From an uncultured Collinsella sp. (GTDB lineage: Bacteria; Actinomycetota; Coriobacteriia; Coriobacteriales; Coriobacteriaceae): 64,000 nucleotides of DNA. The stretch covers positions 62,001-126,000 of the forward strand of contig USOU01000001.1 in assembly GCA_900556415.1 (NCBI GenBank), in the 5' to 3' direction. The notes under the pieces are model-generated. The model was not told where the DNA came from and did not search any database. It saw only the letters and a list, made by a program, of their open reading frames with translations. The translations under genes were made by a program, and so were the position numbers. This document shows, piece by piece, positions 1 through 7,676 of this stretch (its first letter is position 1; every line of letters starts with the position of its first letter).

Positions 1-734
1 GCGTGAAACCGCTGATTGTGGCTTGGCTCGAGCAAGTGGACGAGCTCGTGGGCGACAACCATGTCGAGGCATTCGACGGGGTAGGCGGCAAGTTCTCGTG
101 CGATGCGAACGGCGCCGGATTTAGGTGTGCAGGAGCCCCAACGCGTTTTCATGCTGCGTACGGAAACGCGGGAAACGGCGACACCCATTGCGATTTCATA
201 TGCGTGCACCATATCGTGCAGCGCCGAGGTGACCTCGGTTGCATAGAGCTGGTCGATGTGGGCTTGGAGCTCATCGGACGTTAGACCGTCGAGGATTGCG
301 CGCCGCTGGGCCTGTGGGCCTTCGTCCGATTCATCGGTACCCATAAAACTTGCGAAGGTGGCCTGCTTGGGTCGCGGTGCAGGTGACGCAAAGTTGCGAT
401 CGAGCGCATCTTGTACCGTGATGGGCTTGCCCCAAAGCGCAATGATGGACGAGGGACTGAGCGGCTCTCGCGCCGTCGCCTGATGTTGCTCACGCTGGTC
501 AAGTCGGCTGATAATCCAGGCGCTGTTGCGCTTCACAAACGCTTCGATACGCTCGCGGCTGGCGCCGAGCGGTGCGCTGGCGTGGGCCTCACCGCTCGAT
601 GTGACGCGTAGGTTGAAGTTCTTGACGCGCTTTTTGGTAACGACGACGGGGATGGATGTGCCATCCGGTCGGGATACGGTAATCGTAAATTGCTGCGCCA
701 AAAGCGGTCCTTCAGATTGCGGACGGACCGGCAT
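1..734 (-). CDS. YgjP-like (DUF45/M48) zinc metallopeptidase, 3' end cut by window
   Basis: The gene runs leftward off the window, so only about 244 N-terminal residues are visible. They end in HELVHLLEPSHNQRFH: an HExxH zinc site at about residues 229-233 with the third histidine in the PSHNQRF segment, preceded by TRWGSC, which is the hallmark of YgjP/DUF45 family proteases. The family also has an N-terminal beta domain, matching the residues up to about 60. ATG at 734 was chosen because the upstream ATG at 750 hits a stop after 12 codons; a TTG at 764 is possible, and no clear ribosome site is seen. It begins 41 bases after the M19 dipeptidase on the same strand, so the two are probably co-transcribed. 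Substrate is unknown. Confidence 0.85.
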   Translation of the reverse strand, partial: MPVRPQSEGPLLAQQFTITVSRPDGTSIPVVVTKKRVKNFNLRVTSSGEAHASAPLGASRERIEAFVKRNSAWIISRLDQREQHQATAREPLSPSSIIALWGKPITVQDALDRNFASPAPRPKQATFASFMGTDESDEGPQAQRRAILDGLTSDELQAHIDQLYATEVTSALHDMVHAYEIAMGVAVSRVSVRSMKTRWGSCTPKSGAVRIARELAAYPVECLDMVVAHELVHLLEPSHNQRFH

Positions 735-775
735 GTCGACCGTTCGGCATACCGGCCTGCTCAAGGGATGTGAAA

Positions 776-1789
776 TTAATAACGCTCAAAGAAGGCAAGC
801 GCGTTGTCGCTGCAGAGCTTCTGCATCACGGTCTTGCCAAAATGTTTGGAGAGCATGTTCTGGAATTCGGGCATCTTGCTGGCATCGGAGAGGAAAGCGG
901 GCACCGTGGCGCCGTCCCAGTCGCCGCCGAGCGCGATGACGTCCTCGCCGCCCAGGTCGAGCCAGTGTTCGATATGTGCTGCCAGCTGGTCGAAGGTGAC
1001 GTCTGCGGCGGTCTTGTCGGTCGCGTCGTTGGAAAGGAACTCGCTGCAGTAGTTGAGGCCGACGATACCGCCCATGTCGCGAATGGTACGGAACTGGTCG
1101 TCGGTGAGGTTGCGCTTGACGCCGCAAACCGCACGGGAGTTGGAGTGGCTGGCGACGAAGGGGCGCGTGGCGTGGGCGGCGACCTCGTCAAAGCACTCAT
1201 CGTTGAGGTGGGAGACGTCGAGTACCATGCCGGCATGCTCCATCTGCGTAAGTGCCTCGATGCCGGCGGCGGTGAGACCGGCGTGGGTATCGTGTCCGCT
1301 CGCGAGCGGTCCCTGCGCGTTCCAGCTGAGTGATGACATGAGTACGCCCAGGCTCTTGAGCACCTCGATCAGTGCGGGGTCCTCGGCAAAGAACGTGGCG
1401 TTTTCGATGGTGTGGATGCAGGCGACCTTGCCGTCCTTGAGCGCGGGGCGAATGTCTGCGGCGCTGCGCACGTTGACCATGCGGTCGTGGTTGAGCATGG
1501 CCTGGCCGCTCATATGCGCCATGATTTGCGCCTGGAAGCGCGCGGCGTGGGCGGTGGGAATCTCGTCGGGGACAAACGTGGCGAAGCACTGTGCCCACGG
1601 CGTGTTGCCGATCTTTGCGAGCGAGATGGCGCAGGCGTTGCCCTCGATGAGGTCGAAATCTTGCGGATGCGTTTCGTCGCCGGGGAAATAACCGTCGGTG
1701 CCGGCGGTAAAGCGCAGGTCGAGATCGAGCGTGGCCCAGCCGATTCGGTCGGCGGTGTCGCAGTGTAGGTCAAATACGGGATATGCCAT
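776..1789 (-). CDS. Membrane-dipeptidase-type (M19) dipeptidase
   Basis: A 337-residue zinc dipeptidase of the M19 (renal dipeptidase) family, expected to cleave dipeptides in the cytosol. Visible family features are the N-terminal HCDT metal ligands (residues about 9-12), a VLDVSHLND segment, FVASHSNSR with a conserved histidine, and ALGGDWDG near the C terminus. Length is normal for bacterial members. The reading frame is open ten codons further upstream, but ATG at 1789 is preceded by GGAGGAACC, which decides the start. No signal peptide or membrane segment is visible. The downstream neighbour on the same strand is a YgjP-like metallopeptidase. Confidence 0.92.
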   Translation of the reverse strand: MAYPVFDLHCDTADRIGWATLDLDLRFTAGTDGYFPGDETHPQDFDLIEGNACAISLAKIGNTPWAQCFATFVPDEIPTAHAARFQAQIMAHMSGQAMLNHDRMVNVRSAADIRPALKDGKVACIHTIENATFFAEDPALIEVLKSLGVLMSSLSWNAQGPLASGHDTHAGLTAAGIEALTQMEHAGMVLDVSHLNDECFDEVAAHATRPFVASHSNSRAVCGVKRNLTDDQFRTIRDMGGIVGLNYCSEFLSNDATDKTAADVTFDQLAAHIEHWLDLGGEDVIALGGDWDGATVPAFLSDASKMPEFQNMLSKHFGKTVMQKLCSDNALAFFERY

Positions 1790-1909
1790 GGTTCCTCCGG
1801 TTGCAGCGTTTCTTTGCAAACTGTCTTTGAATTGTATGACTAGGGTATAGTTAGCGCCATATGTTCACGGCGGCCCGCATTATGCGCCGCCCTTATCACG
1901 GAGGTTACC

Positions 1910-2338
1910 ATGTCCAACCAGGGCAAGAAGGTCAAGACTCATTATCGCGGCACGCTCGACGACGGCACGCAGTTTGATAGCTCCTACGATCGCGGCGAGC
2001 CGCTGGAGTTCACCTGTGGCGCCGGCCAGATGATCAAGGGCTTCGACGCCGCTGTTGTCGACATGCAGGTGGGCGAGAAGAAGACCGTGCACATTCCTGC
2101 TGCCGATGCCTACGGCGAGCACAATCCCGAGATGGTTCTGACCTTCCCGGCCGAGCAGGTTCCCAACATCGAGCAGATCGAGAAGGGCATGAAGCTCTTC
2201 CTGTCCACGCCGAGCGGTATGCCCGTCCCCGCCGTGGTCATTGACGTGACGCCCGAGGCCGTGACGCTTGACGCCAACCACGAGTTGGCCGGCAAGGATC
2301 TCAACTTTGATATCGAGCTCGTCGAGGTTGAGGGCTAG
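1910..2338 (+). CDS. SlyD-like FKBP-type peptidyl-prolyl isomerase
   Basis: A 142-residue FKBP-fold protein (GTLDDGTQFDSSYDRGEPLEF, then GQMIKGFDAA and VGEKKTVHIPAADAYGEHNPEM) with the inserted-in-flap domain typical of SlyD rather than of short FKBPs. It should isomerise prolyl bonds and act as a folding helper. The histidine/cysteine-rich nickel-binding tail of E. coli SlyD is absent; the protein ends in LVEVEG. It is preceded by GGAGGTTACC and is followed after 3 bases by a UreE-like gene, so the two are translated from one message. In other bacteria SlyD and metallochaperones cooperate in nickel delivery; here that is only suggested by the pairing. Confidence 0.92.
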   Translation: MSNQGKKVKTHYRGTLDDGTQFDSSYDRGEPLEFTCGAGQMIKGFDAAVVDMQVGEKKTVHIPAADAYGEHNPEMVLTFPAEQVPNIEQIEKGMKLFLSTPSGMPVPAVVIDVTPEAVTLDANHELAGKDLNFDIELVEVEG

Positions 2339-2341
2339 AGT

Positions 2342-2920
2342 ATGCCTGAACGCTTGGTTTCGACGACATGCTTGGGAAATCTCAACGATCCGTCCTATGA
2401 ACTCCTACTTCGCCGGAAGTTAGGCGGCGTCTTTGAAGTTGACGAGTTGCTGCTCGATTGGGACCAGGCTGATGTATGCGCGTTTGCGGGCGTGACGGAG
2501 CTGGGGCGCACGGTCGATGTTCGGCTGGATGCTGCCGATGGCAGCCGTCTTGCCGATGGCGACGTGCTCGCCATTGACCGTTCGGGCATGGTACCCGTGG
2601 CGGTTGTCGTGCGCCTGCGCTCCGCCGAGGTTTATTTGGTCGAAGTTGACCGCATGGACCCGATTGCGCTCGCGCATGCGTGCTGGGAGATCGGCAATAT
2701 GCACGCGCCGCTTTTCCGAGGCGATTCGGACGAGCATACCGTGCGCATGTATACGCCGGTGCAACCGGTTTTGGGTCGCATGCTCCGGGGCGTCGAGGGT
2801 GTTCGGCTCTCGGTGGTTGCCCGTGAACTCGATGCGGGCCGGCGTTTTGCGTCGAGTGCGGCGGATGTCGTTGTGAGTATGGCTCCCGACTTTACGATCG
2901 TAAAGAAGGCGCGCGGTTAA
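2342..2920 (+). CDS. UreE-like putative nickel metallochaperone without a urease locus
   Basis: 192 residues. The segment at about 106-127 (DPIALAHACWEIGNMHAPLF) matches the UreE signature in which a helix is followed by GN(R/M)H with the nickel-binding histidine (H121 here). The following region (TPVQPVLGRMLRGVEG) also resembles the UreE C-terminal domain, and residues 1-100 could be the UreE peptide-binding beta domain. No urease genes occur in the window. It lies 3 bases after the SlyD-like gene and is closed by a hairpin. Possible clients are a hydrogenase or another nickel enzyme elsewhere on the chromosome. The assignment rests on motif recognition only; a distant homologue with another role cannot be excluded. 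Confidence 0.68.
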   Translation: MPERLVSTTCLGNLNDPSYELLLRRKLGGVFEVDELLLDWDQADVCAFAGVTELGRTVDVRLDAADGSRLADGDVLAIDRSGMVPVAVVVRLRSAEVYLVEVDRMDPIALAHACWEIGNMHAPLFRGDSDEHTVRMYTPVQPVLGRMLRGVEGVRLSVVARELDAGRRFASSAADVVVSMAPDFTIVKKARG

Positions 2921-2933
2921 CGTGCGTATAAGT

Positions 2934-2972
2934 AAGATGGACTTTGAGAGGTAACTATTCAAAGTCCGTCTT
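2934..2972 (+). terminator. Long hairpin after slyD-ureE-like pair
   Basis: AAGATGGACTTTGA (2934-2947) pairs with TCAAAGTCCGTCTT (2959-2972) with a single G-U, leaving an 11-base loop. It closes the slyD/ureE-like transcript and sits 31 bases before the next start. The T-run is weak (TTGCTGTT), so it could also be a regulatory stem or an operator. Confidence 0.6.
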
Positions 2973-3003
2973 GCTGTTGATGAGGTGCTGTGGGGGGAAG
3001 CTT

Positions 3004-3801
3004 ATGGGTCTTGAAGGAATCAAGCTGATTGCATGCGATTTGGACGGCACGTTGCTGCATCCGGGGGAGCGCGAGCCGCGTTCCGAGGCCTTTGAGCTCA
3101 TCGATGAGCTGCATCGTCGCGGTATCGTGTTTATGCCGGCGAGCGGCCGTCAATATGCGAGCTTGCGCTATCTGTTTGCCCCGGTGGCCGATGAACTCGC
3201 CTATGTATGCGAAAACGGAGCCCTGGTGATGAGCGAGGGACGTGCCGTTGTCAAGCGTTCCATGGAGCGTAGCCTTGCTATGGATATCGCGAATGCCGTG
3301 GTTGCGTACCCCCGTGCCGACGTGACCCTTTCGTGCGAGGGGCACCTCTACACCATGAGCGGCAACGATGCGTTCGTCGACCATTTGCGCTATGAGGTCC
3401 ACTGCGATGTGGCGGTGGTCGACCGTCCCGAGGACATCGACGAGGACGTCATTAAGATTGCCTTCCAGACGCCCGAGGTGGATCAGCCGGCGGCCCTGGA
3501 GTATTTCGAGTGCCTCTTTAGCGACCGCGTCGACGTGATGACGTCGGGAACCGAGTGGACGGACTTTATCGGCTTTGATTCGGGTAAGGGTTCCGCGCTT
3601 GCCGATTATGGTCGTGCACTGGGGATTTCGCCTGATGAGATGATGGCGTTTGGCGATAACGAAAACGACCGCGACATGCTCAACGTAGTGGGCCATCCCT
3701 ATCTGATGGAGAGTTGCAATCCCTCTATGCGTGGCATCAACGACCGCGTCCGTTACGTGCGCACGGTCGAAGAAGAACTGCGCCGCCTGCTCGCCGAGTA
3801 G
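3004..3801 (+). CDS. Cof-type HAD-IIB sugar phosphatase
   Basis: A 265-residue haloacid dehalogenase-superfamily phosphatase. Motif I is CDLDGTLL near the N terminus, motif II is in the MPASGR segment, and motif IV is FGDNENDRDM; the cap region between about residues 85 and 180 is of the IIB type. Members hydrolyse small phosphorylated metabolites such as sugar phosphates or flavin intermediates; the substrate cannot be told from sequence. The frame is open 20 codons upstream, but ATG at 3004 has GGGGGAAG six bases before it. Another Cof-type member occurs at 35.2 kb. Confidence 0.88.
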   Translation: MGLEGIKLIACDLDGTLLHPGEREPRSEAFELIDELHRRGIVFMPASGRQYASLRYLFAPVADELAYVCENGALVMSEGRAVVKRSMERSLAMDIANAVVAYPRADVTLSCEGHLYTMSGNDAFVDHLRYEVHCDVAVVDRPEDIDEDVIKIAFQTPEVDQPAALEYFECLFSDRVDVMTSGTEWTDFIGFDSGKGSALADYGRALGISPDEMMAFGDNENDRDMLNVVGHPYLMESCNPSMRGINDRVRYVRTVEEELRRLLAE

Positions 3802-3871
3802 GTTTTCGGGACATGCCTAGAAATGTGCTGCTTGCTGCAGCGGATGGGCAAGTAGATTTGCGGGCATGCCC

Positions 3872-4258
3872 CTAAGGCTGCAGGCAGTCGGGGCAGAGTC
3901 CCTCAAAGATGGTGTAGTGCGACGTGACGTGCCAGCCGATTTGCTCGGACGCCTTGGCGTCGAGCTGGGCATCGAAGGGGAGCGGTACGTCGATGACGCG
4001 GCTGCACGAGGTGCAGATGATATGCGCATGCGGCTCGATGGTGCGATCGAAGCGGCTGCCGCCCGGCGTCTTGATGGAGAGAATTTCTCCGGCATCTGCC
4101 AAGAGATTGAGGTTGCGGTAGACCGTGCCGCGGCTGATCTTGTCATCCTGTTCGCGCACGGTGTTGTAGATTTCGTCGGCGGTGGGATGGTTATAGCTTT
4201 GGCGCACGGCGTCAAGAACCAGCTTTCGCTGCTTGGTATTCCTTCTTTGCACCGCCAT
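3872..4258 (-). CDS. perR: PerR-like Fur-family peroxide/metal regulator
   Basis: 128 residues with the Fur fold: N-terminal winged helix (HPTADEIYNTVRE, then SRGTVYRNLNLLADAGE) and dimerisation domain. It carries the PerR regulatory-metal ligands H24, D71, H77, H79 and D90. The aspartate in SRFD (D71) is diagnostic for PerR, since Fur proteins use glutamate there. Four cysteines (C82, C85, C122, C125) form the structural zinc site. PerR senses peroxide by metal-catalysed histidine oxidation and derepresses oxidative stress genes. Start ATG 4258 follows GAGGCGAG. A GTATT-N8-AATAC inverted repeat lies upstream at 4303-4320 and may be an autoregulatory operator. Confidence 0.85.
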   Translation of the reverse strand: MAVQRRNTKQRKLVLDAVRQSYNHPTADEIYNTVREQDDKISRGTVYRNLNLLADAGEILSIKTPGGSRFDRTIEPHAHIICTSCSRVIDVPLPFDAQLDAKASEQIGWHVTSHYTIFEGLCPDCLQP

Positions 4259-4302
4259 GCGCCTCGCCTCTTTTCTATCAACGGTCGTAGGTAAATGATA
4301 CC

Positions 4303-4320
4303 GTATTTAGCACACAATAC
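4303..4320. promoter_or_regulatory. Inverted repeat upstream of perR, possible operator
   Basis: GTATTTAGCACACAATAC is an imperfect palindrome (GTATT / AATAC) in an AT-rich spacer between perR and the acylphosphatase gene. It lies 45 bases before the perR start, where an autoregulatory PerR box would be expected. It does not closely match the Bacillus Per box, so the call is tentative. Confidence 0.3.
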
Positions 4321-4730
4321 TAATAATGAGGACTGAAACCGTCTTCATTGGCAAGTGGGGCTCGGGCCTGGGCATCTACGAGGCGAAAACGCGTTCCCAT
4401 GCGCTCGTAGGAGGCATGAAGCGCCTCGAGCTGAGACACGATGTTTGCCGGCGTGCCCTGTAGCTCCATCTCAACCGAGCCGTCTTCCATATTGCGCACC
4501 CAGCCGGTGAGGGAGCGCGCCTGTGCGAGGTTGGTGTTGGTGAAGCGGAAACCGACGCCCTGGACCTGCCCCTCCCACCGCAGGAAATAGCGCTGCGGGG
4601 CGTCTTGAGTGGCCTCGTCACTTGCGAGCACGGTGAGCCTACGGCGCAGCTCGAGCTCGACGCCAGAAGGCTTTTGGGGTTCGCGGCTACCGCCGGCGAC
4701 GCCCGAGAAAAGCTTGTCGAAAAAACCCAT
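4320..4730 (-). CDS. Acylphosphatase with N-terminal extension
   Basis: 136 residues. Positions about 47-136 form an acylphosphatase domain: GQVQGVGFRFT contains the phosphate-binding loop and catalytic arginine, and GWVRNMEDGSVEMELQG contains the catalytic asparagine. The enzyme hydrolyses acyl phosphates such as carbamoyl or acetyl phosphate. The first 45 residues (MGFFDKLFSG...) are an extra basic segment absent from the usual 90-residue enzyme. Start ATG 4730 lies 2 bases after the stop of the upstream oxidoreductase gene, so the pair is one operon. Confidence 0.9.
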   Translation of the reverse strand: MGFFDKLFSGVAGGSREPQKPSGVELELRRRLTVLASDEATQDAPQRYFLRWEGQVQGVGFRFTNTNLAQARSLTGWVRNMEDGSVEMELQGTPANIVSQLEALHASYERMGTRFRLVDAQARAPLANEDGFSPHY

Positions 4731-4732
4731 CG

Positions 4733-5839
4733 CTATTCCTGCTTGTTAGAGTCGGCGGGGAAGGCGATCCCCGCCTGCTGACGCACGGCATCCATGATAC
4801 GCAGCGACACGAGCGTGACATCGCGGTAGTGGCCAAGCTCGTGGCGTCCCGCCGGGGTCTCCCAAATCTCTTCCTTAACGTTATCGATGCCGCCGATGGC
4901 GGTGATAAAGTCCTCGAGCTCGTATTCCATGGTGTTGCTTGACTTGGGAAGGTCGAGTGCGCGTCCGTTGTCGCCTTGCTCGCGCGGCGCCTCGGTCGCC
5001 GATCCGCGCACGACGTCGCCGCGATAATCGATGCGGACGTTACGGGGCGTGGACAGATGGTCAATCTGGATGGTGCCGCGCTCACCTTCGATTTGCGAGG
5101 GCAGCAGATCGTTGGTGATCTTTGAATGCGCAAGTTCGACGGAGATGCGGCCTCCGCCATAGCTGGCGAGAATGGAGCCGCAGCCGTCGATGGGGCCATG
5201 GGTGAGCTCTTGCGTTGAGGGGTCGAGCAGCGTGGTCATGCTGGTGAGACCGGAGGGCATGCCGAAGATCTCGACCATGGGCTCGACGGTATAGACGCCG
5301 ATGTCCATGAGGGAGCCCGAGGCCATGCGGCAGTCGAAGATATTGGTGGCGCGCCCCGCGAGAACCTCGTTGTAGCGCGAAGAATACTTGCCAAAGCGCA
5401 ACGATGCACGACGAATGGGCGCAATCTCGCCCAGGGCGTCCTCGACGGCGTGGAAAGCGGGGTCATGGAGCGGGCGCATGGCCTCGAGGGCCACGACACC
5501 TGCTGCCTCGGCAGTGCGAAAGACTTCCAGCGCCTGCGCTTCGGTGGCGCAAAAGGGTTTCTCGACGATGACGTGCTTGCCACCGGCGATGCAGGCAAGG
5601 GCCTGCTCGTAGTGAAGTGCGTTAGGACTGCCGATATAGACGGCGTCGACGTCGGCAGCGGACGCAAGCTCGTCAAGCGCGGTGAAGTTACGCTCGCCGC
5701 CATGCTTAGCGGTGAAGGCGGCGCCGCGATTGGCATCGCGCGAGAGCGTACCCACAAACGCGGCTTGGTCGTTGGCGTTGACGACCTGGATAAAGTCGTC
5801 GGTAATCATGGATGTGCCGATGGTCGCTATACGCAGCAT
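4733..5839 (-). CDS. Gfo/Idh/MocA-family NAD(P)-dependent oxidoreductase
   Basis: 368 residues. An N-terminal Rossmann fold (IATIGTSMITDDF) and an EKPF motif near residue 94 supply the catalytic lysine and nucleotide contact of the Gfo/Idh/MocA family; the C-terminal half is the alpha/beta substrate domain with DIGVY. Members oxidise or reduce sugars, inositols and related hydroxy compounds; substrate is not predictable. The N-terminal glycine motif is slightly degenerate (GTSMI instead of GxGxxG). Start ATG 5839 is preceded by GAGGGGGATAC. It is followed directly by the acylphosphatase gene. Confidence 0.88.
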   Translation of the reverse strand: MLRIATIGTSMITDDFIQVVNANDQAAFVGTLSRDANRGAAFTAKHGGERNFTALDELASAADVDAVYIGSPNALHYEQALACIAGGKHVIVEKPFCATEAQALEVFRTAEAAGVVALEAMRPLHDPAFHAVEDALGEIAPIRRASLRFGKYSSRYNEVLAGRATNIFDCRMASGSLMDIGVYTVEPMVEIFGMPSGLTSMTTLLDPSTQELTHGPIDGCGSILASYGGGRISVELAHSKITNDLLPSQIEGERGTIQIDHLSTPRNVRIDYRGDVVRGSATEAPREQGDNGRALDLPKSSNTMEYELEDFITAIGGIDNVKEEIWETPAGRHELGHYRDVTLVSLRIMDAVRQQAGIAFPADSNKQE

Positions 5840-5914
5840 GTATCCCCCTCGTGTCGTTCGGTTTACAGGATGAGTGTAGCGCGAGGGGGCGGGAAATAGC
5901 GTGCGAAAACGCCG

Positions 5915-6400
5915 TTACAGGTCGCTCTCGTTAAAGCCGGCGTCGATATCGAGGTTGCTGCCGTCGGCCGCCGTGGTGGCAAGCTCGTCGCAGCGCTCGT
6001 TGAGCTCATGGCCGGCATGGCCCTTAACCCAGATGAACTCCACTTTGTGCTTGCTCTTTGCGGTGAGCAGGCGCTCCCACAGATCGCGGTTCTTGACAGG
6101 CTGCTTGTTGGCGGTCTTCCAGCCGCGTTTTTTCCATCCGTCGATCCAGTGCTTGTTGAAGGCGTTGACGACGTACTGCGAATCGGAATGGACTTCGACC
6201 TCGCAGGGGCGGTTGAGTGCCTCGAGCGCCACGATAACCGCCATGAGCTCCATGCGGTTGTTGGTGGTCTTGGCGTAGCCGCGCGAAAGCTCGGAGGTGA
6301 AGGTCTTGCCGGCGGGGTTGGTGTATTTGAGCACGGCGCCGTAGCCGCCGCGTCCCGGGTTTGATCGGGCCGAGCCGTCGGTATAGATGATGACCTTCAC
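5915..6400 (-). CDS. rnhA: Ribonuclease HI
   Basis: 161 residues with the full RNase HI active site: D8 (YTDGSA), E51 (NNRMEL), D73 (HSDSQY), D138 (ERCDELA) and the conserved loop histidine H128 (KGHAGH). It degrades RNA in RNA-DNA hybrids. Translation begins at a GTG (6398-6400) with AAGGAAG upstream. Length is normal for the single-domain bacterial enzyme, with a short acidic tail. It stands alone between the oxidoreductase operon and the LysR gene. Confidence 0.95.
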   Translation of the reverse strand: MKVIIYTDGSARSNPGRGGYGAVLKYTNPAGKTFTSELSRGYAKTTNNRMELMAVIVALEALNRPCEVEVHSDSQYVVNAFNKHWIDGWKKRGWKTANKQPVKNRDLWERLLTAKSKHKVEFIWVKGHAGHELNERCDELATTAADGSNLDIDAGFNESDL

Positions 6401-6499
6401 GGGCTTCCTTTCGTTGGGTACGTTTCATGTGAGTGACCATTGTAGCGCCATGCCCGCCGGGGGCTAGCAATCTACGATTTCTACCCCGTCTTCCGACAG

Positions 6500-7402
6500 T
6501 TAGTTGGCATGGATGATGCGGTTGAGCTCGTCGAGGTATTGCTGCAAGAGGGGAGAGGGCTTGCGCTCGTCGTGCATGATATAGCCTACGCGCATCGTTG
6601 GGGCGTCTGCTAACGGGATCGATGCCATACCCCATTGCATTTCATTGGAGAGGACGCCGGTCGACAGGGTGTAACCGTTCGACGTGATAAGTAAGTTAGT
6701 AAGTGTTCCGCGGTCCGAGATTCGTATGTTGCGGTCGCAAGGGATATAGCTAAAAGGTTCCTCGGCGTAATAGAAGGAGTTTGAGGTTCCCTGCTCAAAG
6801 CTGTAGCGCGTATAGGGCGTGAGGTCGGCAAGGGACAGCTGAGGGCGGCGTGCGAGTGGGTGGCGCTCGCTAACGAAGACGTGGACCGTCGCGTCGAATA
6901 GGGGATGGAAGCTTGCACGGGCATCGGCGAAGGCCTTCTGCAGAACGCGGGCGTTAAAGTCATCCAGATACAGAATGCCGATATCGCTGCGAAACGCACG
7001 GACGTCATCGATGATCTGCGCTGTGGTGGTCTCGCGCATGATGAACTCGAACTTGCTGTCGCGGCAGCGCTCGACTACGTTGACAAAGGCCTCGACCGAA
7101 AACGCGTAGTGTTGGGCCGAGATGGCAAGGCGGGCCTGAGGTGTGCCGCCGTCCTCGTAGCGTGCCTCGAGCATGTCGGCCTGCTCTACGACCTGGCGCG
7201 CATAGCCCAAAAGCTCGGTGCCGTCGTTGGTGAGCGTGACGCCGCGGCTGGAGCGCGTAAAGATCTCCAGATGGAGCTCCTGTTCAAGGCTTTTGACGGC
7301 GTTTGAGATGTTGGACTGAGCGGTATAGAGGTGCTGAGCTGCGGCGTTGATTGAGCCGGACTCTGCCACGGCGATCAGAAAACGAAGCTGCTGAAGGGTC
7401 AT
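6500..7402 (-). CDS. LysR-family transcriptional regulator
   Basis: 300 residues. The first 65 residues are the LysR winged helix (LQQLRFLIAVAESGSINAAA, then QSNISNAVKSLEQEL). The rest is the periplasmic-binding-like effector domain. The gene faces away from metY, and the 274-base region between them holds both promoters and a leader peptide, so control of sulfur-amino-acid synthesis by O-acetylhomoserine or a related compound is a reasonable guess. Start ATG 7402 has AAAGGAC 10 bases upstream. Other LysR targets are possible. Confidence 0.88.
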   Translation of the reverse strand: MTLQQLRFLIAVAESGSINAAAQHLYTAQSNISNAVKSLEQELHLEIFTRSSRGVTLTNDGTELLGYARQVVEQADMLEARYEDGGTPQARLAISAQHYAFSVEAFVNVVERCRDSKFEFIMRETTTAQIIDDVRAFRSDIGILYLDDFNARVLQKAFADARASFHPLFDATVHVFVSERHPLARRPQLSLADLTPYTRYSFEQGTSNSFYYAEEPFSYIPCDRNIRISDRGTLTNLLITSNGYTLSTGVLSNEMQWGMASIPLADAPTMRVGYIMHDERKPSPLLQQYLDELNRIIHAN

Positions 7403-7561
7403 CGGCGTCCGTCCTTTCGATAGCTATCTAAAAAACCGATAACAGGTTAGCGCTTTTAAGTGATTGACCCGGGGAGACGATGCTCGTACTATTCAAAACA
7501 CACAAAGGCGGTAGGTAATTAAGCCGACCACGAGAACGGGATGTCAAAAGGAGGACCGCAT

Positions 7562-7615
7562 ATGAACTGCTTGCTAAGACGAATGCCGGGCTCCTGCTTG
7601 CGCCCGTTGGCGTGA
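7562..7615 (+). CDS. Cysteine-containing leader peptide upstream of metY
   Basis: A 17-codon frame, MNCLLRRMPGSCLRPLA, begins at ATG 7562 and ends at TGA 7613-7615. It has a strong ribosome site (AAAAGGAGGA, six bases before ATG), which is hard to explain unless it is translated. Two of 17 codons are cysteine (TGC). The 3' part overlaps possible competing stems: GGGC/GCCC (7588-7604) against CTCCTG/CAGGAG (7591-7596 with 7617-7622). This resembles a cysteine-responsive attenuation leader for metY, which starts 61 bases downstream. Function is inferred from position and codon content. Confidence 0.6.
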   Translation: MNCLLRRMPGSCLRPLA

Positions 7616-7676
7616 TCAGGAGACAGCGACTTACTTCTCTTACTCTTATTACTTTTGTTCAATCAAGGAGATCATC

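Noticed and set aside
5840-5914. Small plus-strand frames around 5450-5900
   Set aside because: They are shadows of the oxidoreductase gene with no ribosome site or recognisable protein.
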